Assembly (NCBI RefSeq): GCF_001262605.1
Contig: NZ_LGTC01000001.1
Span: 6,398,001 to 6,462,000, forward strand
Origin: Pseudobacteroides cellulosolvens ATCC 35603 = DSM 2933
GTDB lineage: Bacteria; Bacillota; Clostridia; Acetivibrionales; DSM-2933
DNA length: 64,000 nucleotides
Reading direction: 5' to 3'
This document shows, one piece after another, positions 23,636 through 32,886 of the stretch. The notes under the pieces are model-generated. The model was given only the letters and a program-made list of their open reading frames with translations. It was not told the origin of the DNA and did no database searches. The position numbers and the translations under genes are program-made. The first letter of the stretch is position 1, and each line of letters begins with the position of its first letter.

Positions 23636-24628
23636 TTAAATCGAAGAATGTGTATTTAATATTAGGCTTTGTAATTCATTCAGTTCAACAACATTTTTTA
23701 ATATAGACTTTAGAACAGGTACCGCTACACTGTTACCGAACTGTTTATAAGCTTGCCCGTCTGAAACAGGTATTTTGAAGTCATCGGGAAAACCTTGGGC
23801 AAGGCAGCATTCCCGAGGTGCCAGTTTGCGAACCCTGCCATTAACAAGATAAGCACCTGTTTTTGCAGCAGCACCCCCGCCATGAGCTGATAAAGTTATG
23901 GCATGACCATACGGGCTGTAAATTCTTTCGCCCTGTCCGCCCTTGTTTATTGTACCTATACGGATTGGTTTTGCCTGATTATTATGGGACAAATTATCTG
24001 CTAAAACCATATCATCTCTTTTGATTACGTATTTGTCGGTTTTGTTATCAGGTAGAAGTATATCCTGAAGATAAATGTGGTTATTCAAGGGTTCTGGAAA
24101 CTGGTATTTATTCACTCCCAAATCTTTTCTAAAGCATAACATATATACTCTTTCTCTGAACTGTGGAACACCGTAATTTCCCGCATTGAGTATCTTATAA
24201 AATACAGTGTAGCCCAAGCTGTCAAGTATGCCAAGCATATGATTGAAGGTTTTGCCCCCATCATGACGGACCAAGTTTTTTACATTTTCAAGAAATAGTA
24301 GTAAAGGCTTATGAAATTCAGTTATGCGGGCAATTTCAAAAAACAGTGTACCCCTTGTATCTTCGAAACCTTTCTGCTTGCCGCTTATGCTGAAAGCCTG
24401 GCATGGAAAACCTCCACACAGTATGTCATGAGAGGGTATCTCATGACTCTTTATTTTGGTAATATCACCAGAAGGTTTTTCACCATAATTTGCTTCATAC
24501 GTAATGCAGGCCTGTTCATCTATTTCTGATGAAAACACACATTTGCCGCCATAGTGATCCATAGCCAGCCTGAAACCTCCAATGCCTGCAAACAGATCTA
24601 TAAATTTTAAATTATTAAACTTCTTCAT
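23636..24628 (-). CDS. DNA (cytosine-5-)-methyltransferase
   Basis: A 330-residue C5 methyltransferase with motifs in order: I (FIDLFAGIGGFRLAMDHYGG), IV with the catalytic cysteine (CGGFPCQAFSISGKQKGFED), VI (LENVKNL), VIII (QFRERVYM), IX (RKLAPRECCLAQGFPDDF) and X (YKQFGNSVAVPV). The target-recognition region between VIII and IX is short. No restriction endonuclease or Vsr gene is beside it, so it looks like an orphan methylase. ATG 24628 follows CGGAGAA. Confidence 0.92.
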   Translation of the reverse strand: MKKFNNLKFIDLFAGIGGFRLAMDHYGGKCVFSSEIDEQACITYEANYGEKPSGDITKIKSHEIPSHDILCGGFPCQAFSISGKQKGFEDTRGTLFFEIARITEFHKPLLLFLENVKNLVRHDGGKTFNHMLGILDSLGYTVFYKILNAGNYGVPQFRERVYMLCFRKDLGVNKYQFPEPLNNHIYLQDILLPDNKTDKYVIKRDDMVLADNLSHNNQAKPIRIGTINKGGQGERIYSPYGHAITLSAHGGGAAAKTGAYLVNGRVRKLAPRECCLAQGFPDDFKIPVSDGQAYKQFGNSVAVPVLKSILKNVVELNELQSLILNTHSSI

Positions 24629-24841
24629 TATGATTCTCCGTGTAAATATTCAGTTATTTTATAAATTAATATTTATTATACATTACCGCAAAATTTTATA
24701 CGATACAATCTTACATTCCGTGATTCAATATTTTTACTGGATACTGAAAATTACATATATCAGGTATTGATTTTATTTTAATATAGTAGTTAAATATATA
24801 TTAAAGCGATGGGGTTATTAGTAATTTATGGGAGAAACATT

Positions 24842-25792
24842 ATGGCAAAAAGGTATAAAGTTTTAATGATTATGGTGGTATTAGCTGCAATTACTATATC
24901 TGGAGTAATCCTATATTCAATAAAAGCTGGAAGAAAAGATCAACCCATAAATTTCAAATATACCTTTGCGTTTATTCCGCACCAGAAGTATGATCCTTAC
25001 TGGGTAGAAGTAAGGAAGGGTGTTGAAGATGTAGCAAGGAAAGAAAACATTTCGTTGCAGGTTATGGAAAGTGATTGGGTAAATGAGAAAGCTCAACTGG
25101 ACTTTTTCAATATAGCGATTTTGTCAAAGGTTGATGGAATAATTGCACACTCTTATGACAAGCCACAGTTTACCGATGTTATTAATAAAGCCCAGAGTGA
25201 GGGTATACCAGTTATCACTATTGATTCGGATTCACCCTTGAGCAGCAGGAGTGCTTATATTGGAATAGACTATAATTATGCAGGAAGAAGAGCAGCAGAA
25301 GCACTTATGAAAAGTCTTAGAGGAAAAGCTCATGTAGCTGTTCTGTTACCGAATACAGGAAATGATGCGAGAATAAAGGCCTTCCAGGAAGAGGTACATT
25401 CCGCTGGTCATGTCATAGATACTATTGAAAAGACAGATTCAAATATACTTGGTGCCAGGGGAATAATTAGAAGGATATTTAGAGAATACCCTGATATTAA
25501 TTATGTTTTCTGCACGGATTATAATGATACAATAGGGGTTGCCAGAGAGATTGTAGATCTAAATAAGTCAGAGAAGATTAAAATAATAGGTTTTGAATGT
25601 ATGTTAAAGGATGGGATTGATTCTGAGATGCAAACATATATAGATACAGGTACAATTTTAGCAAATATGGTCCAAAATCCCTATTATATAGGAAGAAATG
25701 CAATGATTAAAATGATTAATCATAAAAAAGGGAACAAGGATGGGCCGTTGGAAGCAGGTTATGATTTGGTTTTTACAAAGTTTTCGGAATAA
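24842..25792 (+). CDS. Sugar-binding periplasmic-type protein, membrane anchored
   Basis: A 316-residue type I periplasmic binding protein (Peripla_BP_4, LacI/ribose-binding fold): one N-terminal membrane segment (residues 5-26), no lipobox cysteine, then TFAFIPHQKYDPYWVEVRKG, DGIIAHSYD and GIPVITIDSDSP. ATG 24842 has GGGAGAA upstream; the earlier ATG 24809 does not. It is 13 nt from the histidine kinase gene, so it probably presents sugar to that kinase rather than to a transporter. Confidence 0.85.
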   Translation: MAKRYKVLMIMVVLAAITISGVILYSIKAGRKDQPINFKYTFAFIPHQKYDPYWVEVRKGVEDVARKENISLQVMESDWVNEKAQLDFFNIAILSKVDGIIAHSYDKPQFTDVINKAQSEGIPVITIDSDSPLSSRSAYIGIDYNYAGRRAAEALMKSLRGKAHVAVLLPNTGNDARIKAFQEEVHSAGHVIDTIEKTDSNILGARGIIRRIFREYPDINYVFCTDYNDTIGVAREIVDLNKSEKIKIIGFECMLKDGIDSEMQTYIDTGTILANMVQNPYYIGRNAMIKMINHKKGNKDGPLEAGYDLVFTKFSE

Positions 25793-25805
25793 CGAGGAGT
25801 AAAAA

Positions 25806-27248
25806 ATGTTCAGCAAAATAAGAACTAAGTTGGTAGTTTTTTTTATAGCTCTGATTTTAGCGATGAGTGTGGTTAATTATTTAGTATACCTTCAATATTC
25901 TTCCTTTGTGCATAATCTGAAGTCATTGGATAATATTATGGAGGATATTAACAAAACCCAATCCGACCTTGCGAATGATATCGTACTAACACGATTTGTA
26001 CCTAGAAGTTTTGATTCACAGGTTAGTTCAAACAAGCTTATAAATGATATAGACAGTGCATTATATCTTAACCTTATGGATCCATCGGAATATGCTACCT
26101 ATAGAAGCATCCAGGAAATGGTTAAGTCATATACCGATGAGGCAACGAAAGCAGTACATGCAAAAACAGGCCGGAACCCCGAAAAATCCCTTATGCATTT
26201 CAAAAATTCTGAAAAAATTGCAGGTTATATGAAGGAGCGAATTAATTATCTTGTTTCTTCATACAGGGTGGGTCTTGTACAAAAGATGCAGAACCAGTAT
26301 ATTATAGTTATAACACTATTTGCCACGGCTTTTATCAGCTTGTTTTTTTCAATTGCTTTTTCCGGAAGGATAACCAGGCATATAAAGAATCTAACAAAGG
26401 TTGCTCAAATTGTATCAAAGGGCAAATTTGACATTGAGGAAATCCCTATAACAGGAAAAGATGAAATAAGTATTCTTACATCAGCATTCAATAAGATGAT
26501 TTCAAATATTAAAAAGCTAATTTCTGAAATAAAGGAAAAGGCTGAGGTCGAAAAAAAACTAAAACAAAAGGAAGTTGAAAATTTGGAAATCAGTAACCTT
26601 CTTAAGGAAGCTGAGCTAAGGGCGTTGCAATCACAGATTAACCCTCACTTTCTATTTAACACCCTTGGGTGTGTTGCACATACTGCTTTAAAGGAAGAAG
26701 CAGATAAAACGTATGACCTTATTATGTCGGTAGCTGACTTGTTTCGCTACAATCTCTCAAGATCACATAGGTATGGTACATTGAGAGATGAAATTAATAA
26801 TATAAAAGAGTATATACATATTCAAAAGGCTAGGTTTAAAGACAAGTTTGAATTTGAAATCCAAGTTGAAGATGACAGCCTTTTAGATATTACCATACCA
26901 TGTTTAAGTATCCAGCCTATTGTTGAAAACTCTTTCCTGCACGGTATAGAAAAGAAGGAAGGGCATGGAGTCATTAAAATCAGTATATTTAAAGCTAAAA
27001 AAGATATTGTTGTAGAAATTTGGGACACTGGCGTAGGCATCAGCGAGAAAAGGATTCAGGAGATTATTTCGGATGATCCGCTTCCTGATTCCATCACATC
27101 AGCAGCAGGCCATACAACCAGCCTGGGCTTAAAAAATGTAATAAAGCGATTGAAATTGTTTTATCAGAGATCGGATGTAATTGAAATTAAAAGCAAGGTA
27201 GGAGAAAGTACAAGTGTTATTCTTTATCTTCCTGCAGAAATGGAGTGA
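25806..27248 (+). CDS. Sensor histidine kinase, LytS/YesM family
   Basis: A 480-residue kinase: membrane segments near 8-28 and 160-185 around an extracellular sensor region, HAMP near 187-240, coiled coil, His_kinase domain with phosphoacceptor His near 280 (LQSQINPHFLFNTLG), and HATPase_c with NSFLHGIEKKEG, WDTGVGIS and SLGLKNVIKRL. GAGG lies before ATG 25806. It is 6 nt from its response regulator. Together with the flanking binding proteins it forms a sugar-sensing module of the kind that controls uptake and cellulosome genes in Ruminiclostridium. Confidence 0.9.
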   Translation: MFSKIRTKLVVFFIALILAMSVVNYLVYLQYSSFVHNLKSLDNIMEDINKTQSDLANDIVLTRFVPRSFDSQVSSNKLINDIDSALYLNLMDPSEYATYRSIQEMVKSYTDEATKAVHAKTGRNPEKSLMHFKNSEKIAGYMKERINYLVSSYRVGLVQKMQNQYIIVITLFATAFISLFFSIAFSGRITRHIKNLTKVAQIVSKGKFDIEEIPITGKDEISILTSAFNKMISNIKKLISEIKEKAEVEKKLKQKEVENLEISNLLKEAELRALQSQINPHFLFNTLGCVAHTALKEEADKTYDLIMSVADLFRYNLSRSHRYGTLRDEINNIKEYIHIQKARFKDKFEFEIQVEDDSLLDITIPCLSIQPIVENSFLHGIEKKEGHGVIKISIFKAKKDIVVEIWDTGVGISEKRIQEIISDDPLPDSITSAAGHTTSLGLKNVIKRLKLFYQRSDVIEIKSKVGESTSVILYLPAEME

Positions 27249-27254
27249 TGCGAT

Positions 27255-28862
27255 ATGTATAAAATGATAATCGCAGATGACGAGGCTTTTGTGAGAGATA
27301 CTTTTAAGATGGTGGTAAATAAGCATTTCCCGCAAGTTAGAGTTGTAGCTGAAGCCGAAACCGGAAGAGAAGCTATTGAAATGGCTTCAGAATTTAATCC
27401 CAACCTTATGATTATGGATGTTAAAATGCCTGGCATTAATGGACTGCAGGCTATATATGAGATTAAGAAAATAAATTCTGAAACCAGGTTTATAGTATTG
27501 ACAGCATATGATCACTTCAAATATGCCAGGGAGGCTTTGAGCCTCTCAGTTGATGAATATATACTAAAGCCTGCAAGAAGGGAAAAAATCATAGAGGCTG
27601 TAAGCAAGGTGCTGAAAACTATTGAAGAGTTAAGAAGCAAGAAGGACCAGGAATTAGAATTAAAGGAAAAGCTAAGCAATGTACTTCCTGCAATGGAAAG
27701 TGAGTTTGCACTATCGATGATTTTTGGTGATACTGAGAGAATAAATCAGATGAACTATCCCAAGCTATTAGGCAGAACATTCGAGGCGGGATATTCAATG
27801 GTCTTGGATTTTAATATCCATGATAGCAAGAATAAGGATATTATAAAAGGCTTGCTTAATTCAAAGGTTAGAGATTTTCTTACCATGTTTTTTAATGCCA
27901 GAGTTAGCTATTGTATTATCAGTCCGGTCTTTTCAAACAGGGTTGCAGTATTTTTTCCGGAGGATATGGCTTATGATATTGATGAAATAGGTGCCATTTC
28001 CATAGATTTGGCAAGAAGCCTGGTTAAGAAAATACAGGAAGAGTTTGGCACAAGTCCTTTTATTGGCGTTGGAGGCATTCATAAGGGGATTGACGGCCTT
28101 ATTGAATCTTATAATGAAGCCAACCTTGCTGTTTCTTCAAAAAAACAGGCTGTTAGCTGTGTTGACGATATAGAATACATAAAAGTAGATGCATCATATT
28201 CTTTTAAGCTTGAACGCCAGCTTTGTGAAAAAGTAAGACAATTTGATAAGGACGAAGCAATAGAGACATTCAAAGAACTGTATTTTTCTATAAATCCATG
28301 GGAAACTCAGAATATCACCAATAAAATGTGTGAGCTTATGGTAGTTTTGGCACGCATTTTGCTGGATTTTGATATGGAAAGTACAGCTAATAAATTCTTC
28401 GATGATATGGAAAAAAAGCATCTGATGATGTTTGATTCAAAGCAGGAAATATGCGAGTGGTGTATTTCAAAGATACTACAGCTTGTAAACTACTTAGCGG
28501 ATTCTAAATCTATCAACACAGAGGATGATATAATTATAAGTGCTGCGAGATTTATTGAAGCAAACTATATGCATGAAATTACATTGGAAGATGTGGCAAA
28601 AGCTGTTAATGTAAGCCCGTATTACCTAAGCAAGTTATTTAAAAGTCAGATGAGTCAGAATTTTATTGATTTTCTCACTGATTTGAGGGTAGATGCTGCT
28701 AAAAAGAAGATACCTGATTCCAATATGAGCATAAAAGAAATATGCTATGAGGTAGGTTATAATGATCCGAATTATTTTACAAGGGTATTCAAAAAAGTTA
28801 CAGGTCAGACACCGCTAGAATACAGGCAGGCAAATAAATCAGCAGGCAATGAGGGAAAATGA
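27255..28862 (+). CDS. Response regulator, YesN/AraC type
   Basis: A 535-residue regulator. The receiver domain (1-120) has acidic pocket ADDE near 9, phosphoacceptor Asp about 55 (MIMDVKMPG), T near 82 and K near 104. A long linker domain (130-420) is typical of YesN proteins. The C-terminal AraC HTH pair (about 435-525) includes LEDVAKAVNVSPYYLSKLFK and YNDPNYFTRVFKKVTGQTP. It likely activates a sugar-uptake operon not present here. The stop is 1 nt before the next gene's ATG. Confidence 0.92.
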   Translation: MYKMIIADDEAFVRDTFKMVVNKHFPQVRVVAEAETGREAIEMASEFNPNLMIMDVKMPGINGLQAIYEIKKINSETRFIVLTAYDHFKYAREALSLSVDEYILKPARREKIIEAVSKVLKTIEELRSKKDQELELKEKLSNVLPAMESEFALSMIFGDTERINQMNYPKLLGRTFEAGYSMVLDFNIHDSKNKDIIKGLLNSKVRDFLTMFFNARVSYCIISPVFSNRVAVFFPEDMAYDIDEIGAISIDLARSLVKKIQEEFGTSPFIGVGGIHKGIDGLIESYNEANLAVSSKKQAVSCVDDIEYIKVDASYSFKLERQLCEKVRQFDKDEAIETFKELYFSINPWETQNITNKMCELMVVLARILLDFDMESTANKFFDDMEKKHLMMFDSKQEICEWCISKILQLVNYLADSKSINTEDDIIISAARFIEANYMHEITLEDVAKAVNVSPYYLSKLFKSQMSQNFIDFLTDLRVDAAKKKIPDSNMSIKEICYEVGYNDPNYFTRVFKKVTGQTPLEYRQANKSAGNEGK

Positions 28863-28863
28863 T

Positions 28864-29910
28864 ATGAAATGCATAAAATACTGCACAGCTGTAGCTTATT
28901 TTATCATCATAGGCATGATTACTCTAAATTTTAGCGGTTGTGCTCCTGATAAAAGAAAAGATGAAAAGGATATCAAACTTGGATTTCTGGTAGATGCATT
29001 GTGGGAAGAAAGATGGAAAAGGGATATGGATCTGTTTACTGAAAATGCCAAGGCTTATGGTGCTAATGTGTATGCAAAGTCTGCCAGCGGCCAAAACGAA
29101 TTGCAGATAAAAATGGCCATGGAGATGATCAGGGAAGGCCTTGATGTTTTGGTAGTAGTTCCAAGCAGCAGTAAATCAGCAAAATCCATAGTTGATTTGG
29201 CCCATAAAAAAGGTGTCAAGGTCATTGCATATGATAGAATGATCCGTGATTGCAAGCTGGATTACTATGTATCATTTGACAGTAGGAAGGTTGGAGAAAT
29301 TCAGGCTGAATACCTGGTTAAAAAGTATCCAAAGGGTAATTATGTTCTGGTGGGAGGATCTGAGGAGGATGATAATGCTAAACTTTTATGGGAAGGTCAG
29401 CATAAGGTATTAGATCCTTATATAAAACGGGGAGATATTAAAGTTGTATTGGAAAAATGGACTGAAGACTGGAATCCTATAGTTGCCTATGATAATGTAA
29501 ATCGTGCTCTAAAGGAGAATAGGAATAATATTACAGCAATTTTAGCATCCAATGACGGCTGTGCAAGGACCGCCTTCCAGGCTTTGTCTGAACATAAGCT
29601 TGCAGGAAAGGTTGGTCTTACAGGTCAGGATGCGGATATAGCAGCATGCCAGAGAATAGTTGAGGGAACTCAGTCAATGACAGTATATAAACCCATAAAA
29701 AAGTTAGCTTCAAAGGCTGCAGAGATTGCAGTAATGCTTGCAAAGGGAAAAGAGGCTCCTGTCAATACAAAACTTAATAATGGCTTTTGTGATGTCCCAT
29801 CATTTCTGATAGATCCTGCTTGTGTTGACAAATTCAATATAGATGAGGTTGTCATTGATGATGGATGGCAAAAAAAGAGTGAGGTTTATCTCAATGCAAT
29901 CGATTATTAA
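28864..29910 (+). CDS. Sugar-binding lipoprotein (XylF-like)
   Basis: A 348-residue substrate-binding lipoprotein. The signal peptide ends in lipobox NFSGC (Cys near 24). The body resembles xylose-binding protein XylF: VIAYDRMIRDCKLDYYVSFD, VLVGGSEEDDNAKLLWEG, WNPIVAYDNVNRAL and NDGCARTAFQAL. ATG 28864 is preferred to ATG 28849, which overlaps the regulator. It is the second binding protein in this four-gene operon and no permease or ATPase gene follows, suggesting a sensing rather than import role. Confidence 0.85.
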   Translation: MKCIKYCTAVAYFIIIGMITLNFSGCAPDKRKDEKDIKLGFLVDALWEERWKRDMDLFTENAKAYGANVYAKSASGQNELQIKMAMEMIREGLDVLVVVPSSSKSAKSIVDLAHKKGVKVIAYDRMIRDCKLDYYVSFDSRKVGEIQAEYLVKKYPKGNYVLVGGSEEDDNAKLLWEGQHKVLDPYIKRGDIKVVLEKWTEDWNPIVAYDNVNRALKENRNNITAILASNDGCARTAFQALSEHKLAGKVGLTGQDADIAACQRIVEGTQSMTVYKPIKKLASKAAEIAVMLAKGKEAPVNTKLNNGFCDVPSFLIDPACVDKFNIDEVVIDDGWQKKSEVYLNAIDY

Positions 29911-30028
29911 CGAATTTCTACTCTTGATATAACTATATATTATGTATATGAAAAGTGATTAATCTTAGTAATATTTTAGTCATTCCTTAAATAATACTTT
30001 TTATATTTGAAGGGAAAGTTCATTCTTA

Positions 30029-30228
30029 GGCATGATCAAAAAATAACTTCCACTATAAATCTTGCTCATGTGTTGACTTAGGCATGTTGAAAATATAACT
30101 TCCCGTATAATTTCGCTATCATGTTAACTTAACTCGTGAACACACGCTAAAAACGGGAAGTAATATTTCAATCATGCCTTAACTCGTCAAAACTCGCGTA
30201 GAAAGCGGAAGTAATTTTTAAAGCATAC
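30029..30228. mobile_element. MITE, outer copy (split by a second copy)
   Basis: The left half (30029-30080, GGCATGATCAAAAAATAAC at the tip) and right half (30182-30228, AAAGCGGAAGTAATTTTTAA near the tip) are the two arms of a ~100-bp palindromic element like 34735-34833. TTA occurs just outside both ends (30026-30028 and about 30230-30232). The middle is occupied by a second element. The segment lies downstream of the binding-protein operon; 29911-30025 holds nothing recognised. Confidence 0.65.
30081..30178. mobile_element. MITE, inner copy with TTA target duplication
   Basis: A 98-bp element with ~26-bp imperfect terminal inverted repeats (GGCATGTTGAAAATATAAC at left; right end reads GGCATGATTGAAATATTAC on the other strand). 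TTA flanks it on both sides (30078-30080 and 30179-30181), and removing one TTA plus the element restores an intact outer copy. No coding capacity; probably moved by a transposase elsewhere. Confidence 0.75.
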
Positions 30229-30250
30229 TTTAATCAATACTAATCCAAGC

Positions 30251-31078
30251 CTACTCTTTTGGTAAGTAGCTTGAAGGGTTTACCGGTTTATCGTTTTTAA
30301 GTACTTCAAAGTGAAGATGTGGCTGTTCTGCTGATTCAAATACAGCAGTATTTCCAACGCATCCTATTATATCTCCAATACTGACTTTTTGGTTTGTAGC
30401 TACCATATTACTGCTTGCAAGGTTAGCATAAACAGTTTTAAGACCGTTGGAGTGATCTAGAACAACAGTGATACCGTATTTCGGATCATCTTTTATTTCA
30501 CACACATAACCATCTGCCGTGGCTTTTACTGCGGAGCCTTTTTCACATGCAATTTCTACGTACTTGTGGGTTTGCCACTGTTCAAGGGTTTTTGAATATA
30601 CAGGCTTATCGCTTGAGTATCCAACACATATTTGTCCGAACACAGGCATTATCATATCTGTGATTTCTGCTATGTTTTTTCCTGAAGCAGGTTTGGCAAC
30701 ACTTTTACCGCTTTTGTTTGTTGGCTTGTTCGTTGGTTTTGCACTGACAGCAGGCGTCACTTTGGGTGTTGCACTTGGAACTATTTTAGTAGGGGTTGCA
30801 GCCTGTGATTTGTTATCTTCGTCACTTTTATTAGGCACAAGCTTTTCCGGACTCTTTCCAAGAATGCTGGAAGCAGGGTTGTTAATTTCGTCAGGTATTA
30901 CACCTTGAACACTATTATTTGAATTTCCTAGCTGATCTTTACCCATCGTCAGGTAAATAGTGGCACCTACAATACAGATACATAAAGTCAGAACGACATA
31001 AAACAATCTTTTATCAAGAAAGTTCAGTATTTTTTTTCTTGTTAACTTTTTCTCGGGGAATAACTTTTTCATATTCAC
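30251..31078 (-). CDS. M23 (LytM-fold) peptidase-like membrane protein
   Basis: A 275-residue protein: N-terminal membrane segment (about 24-45), a Pro/Thr/Lys-rich spacer (about 75-130) and a C-terminal LytM domain. The HLHFEV motif is present, but the first motif is HKYVEIA instead of the usual HxGxDIA (Asp to Glu, Gly to Tyr), so catalysis is doubtful. The architecture resembles SpoIIQ-type engulfment proteins or a non-catalytic LytM adaptor. GTG 31078 has GGAGGTGG at proper distance; the ATG 15 bp upstream overlaps that site. Confidence 0.75.
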   Translation of the reverse strand: MNMKKLFPEKKLTRKKILNFLDKRLFYVVLTLCICIVGATIYLTMGKDQLGNSNNSVQGVIPDEINNPASSILGKSPEKLVPNKSDEDNKSQAATPTKIVPSATPKVTPAVSAKPTNKPTNKSGKSVAKPASGKNIAEITDMIMPVFGQICVGYSSDKPVYSKTLEQWQTHKYVEIACEKGSAVKATADGYVCEIKDDPKYGITVVLDHSNGLKTVYANLASSNMVATNQKVSIGDIIGCVGNTAVFESAEQPHLHFEVLKNDKPVNPSSYLPKE

Positions 31079-31455
31079 AATATCCACCTCCATACTTTAT
31101 TGTTACCTACACAAGGAACAATATACATCAAAATAAAAATTTACTAATTTTAATTTCTGGGTTATAATAAAGTTACAAGAAGCAAAAATAATGTTACAAA
31201 TGAAAGGAGTTGATTATGTAATAAGTTAATACTTAAGTGTTATTCCGGTGTTTTATTTATTGTAAGTTATAAAGTTTTATTTATATAATATTTAAATTCA
31301 ATTCTCTATATATGTTCAATGCATTTAATTTCTAATTTTATTTCTCCAATTGTGATATTAAGTTTTATATGAAAGTAATTTATGGATACCGAAATGTAAA
31401 ACTAATTGTCGGAGTGTATTTCAATTCAAATTATTTATGGAAGGGGAAAATTTTA
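31079..31455. other. AT-rich intergenic region between divergent genes
   Basis: This 377-bp stretch separates the M23-like gene and the GH5 gene. It is very AT-rich. TATAAT at 31284-31289 could be a -10 box for the cellulase, but no matching -35 is convincing. No small gene or structured RNA recognised. Confidence 0.4.
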
Positions 31456-32772
31456 ATGAAAAAGGGAAAAGGTTTTAGGAAGTGTGGTCTGTCACTTCTG
31501 CTTGTAATGACACTTATAACATCTGCATTAATAGCTGCCATACCAATGAGAGTATCTGCAGGCGGAGATGTTGTATCTGGAAATGGAAGGCTTAAAGTGG
31601 TTGGAACTCAGCTGTGCAACGAGGCAGGTCAGCCTATTCAGCTTAAAGGTGTCAGCTCGGCAGGTCTCCAGTATTATGGGGAATATATGAATATAAACAG
31701 TATCAAATGGCTTAGGGATGACTGGGGCATTACGGTAATCAGAGCTGCTATGTACACAGCTGAGAAGGGCTATATAACAAATACGTCTTATAAGGAAAAG
31801 GTAAAGGAAATAGTAAATGCCGCAACTGAGCTCGGAATATATGTAATTATTGACTGGCATATACTTTCCGATGGGGATCCGAACATGTACAAGACACAAG
31901 CCAAGGAGTTCTTTGCAGAGATGTCAAGTTTATACAAGGACCACAAGAATGTTATTTATGAAATTTGTAACGAACCAAATAAGGTTCAGTGGTCATCAAG
32001 TATAAAGCCATATGCAAATGAAGTAATCCCGGTAATAAGGGCAAATGATCCTGAAAGTGTTATATTGGTCGGAACAGGTACTTGGAGTCAGGACGTTGAT
32101 CAAGCAGCTAATGATCCACTGAATTTTAAAAACATACAATATGTTTGTCACTTTTATGCAGGAACGCATGGACAGTATCTTAGGGACAAGATAAATACCG
32201 CTTTAAGCAAGGGATGCGGAGTGTTTGTATCTGAGTGGGGAACAAGCCTTGCATCTGGTACAGGAGGAGTGTTTGTAAATGAAACTAAGACTTGGATTGA
32301 TTTTTTAAACAGTAAAAAGATAAGTTGGGTTAACTGGTCCCTTTGCACAAAAGCCGAAACTTCTGCAATATTAAATGCAGGTGCAAGCACACAAGGCGGA
32401 TGGAACAGCAATAATCTGACCCAGTCCGGTAACTTGGTAAAATCCCTCATGGGAGGCGGAATTCCATCAACTATTCCATCAAATACACCGACACCCACCA
32501 ACACACCTACAAAGATACCTACAATTACGCCCACAGTTACACCTACAAGAGTACCGACCAATACACCTCCACCTTCATCAAACGCAGTAGTTGAAGATAT
32601 AAATGGTGACAAGGCAGTAAATATGGCAGATGCCATTCTTATTGCGGGCTGCTTCAATGCGACTACGACAAGCAACAAGTATAACACAAAATGCGATTTG
32701 AATAATGATGGAGTTATAAATATGACTGATGTAATTATGTTAGCAGTTAAGTTTAATTATACATACAGGTAA
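31456..32772 (+). CDS. Cellulosomal endoglucanase, GH5 with type I dockerin
   Basis: A 438-residue secreted enzyme that hydrolyses beta-1,4-glucans. Order: signal peptide (1-33), GH5 catalytic domain (about 38-335; VIIDWHI, proton donor in YEICNEPNK, VCHFYAGTHG, nucleophile in FVSEWGTS), a Pro/Thr linker (about 338-375), then a dockerin with two calcium-binding repeats (DINGDKAVNMADAILI and DLNNDGVINMTDVIML) that attaches it to a scaffoldin. ATG 31456 has GGAAGGGG upstream and gives a proper signal peptide; the longer frame does not. A strong terminator follows. Confidence 0.93.
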   Translation: MKKGKGFRKCGLSLLLVMTLITSALIAAIPMRVSAGGDVVSGNGRLKVVGTQLCNEAGQPIQLKGVSSAGLQYYGEYMNINSIKWLRDDWGITVIRAAMYTAEKGYITNTSYKEKVKEIVNAATELGIYVIIDWHILSDGDPNMYKTQAKEFFAEMSSLYKDHKNVIYEICNEPNKVQWSSSIKPYANEVIPVIRANDPESVILVGTGTWSQDVDQAANDPLNFKNIQYVCHFYAGTHGQYLRDKINTALSKGCGVFVSEWGTSLASGTGGVFVNETKTWIDFLNSKKISWVNWSLCTKAETSAILNAGASTQGGWNSNNLTQSGNLVKSLMGGGIPSTIPSNTPTPTNTPTKIPTITPTVTPTRVPTNTPPPSSNAVVEDINGDKAVNMADAILIAGCFNATTTSNKYNTKCDLNNDGVINMTDVIMLAVKFNYTYR

Positions 32773-32782
32773 GAATTAAAAG

Positions 32783-32825
32783 AAAAGCGGGTACCGGTAA
32801 GATGGACGGTATCCGCTTTGTTATG
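32783..32825 (+). terminator. Rho-independent terminator of the GH5 gene
   Basis: AAAGCGGGTACCG and CGGTATCCGCTTT form a 13-bp stem with one mismatch, followed by TGTTAT. The convergent dockerin gene ends at 32887, so it may act on both strands. Confidence 0.75.
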
Positions 32826-32886
32826 GAATATATGTAAATGAGTGGAGTGACTTGTCAAAACTCAGGTCTAATATTCCGATGACTCC

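Noticed and set aside
30251..31078. Active M23 endopeptidase
   Set aside because: The first zinc-binding motif is altered (Glu for Asp), so I keep it as peptidase-like only.
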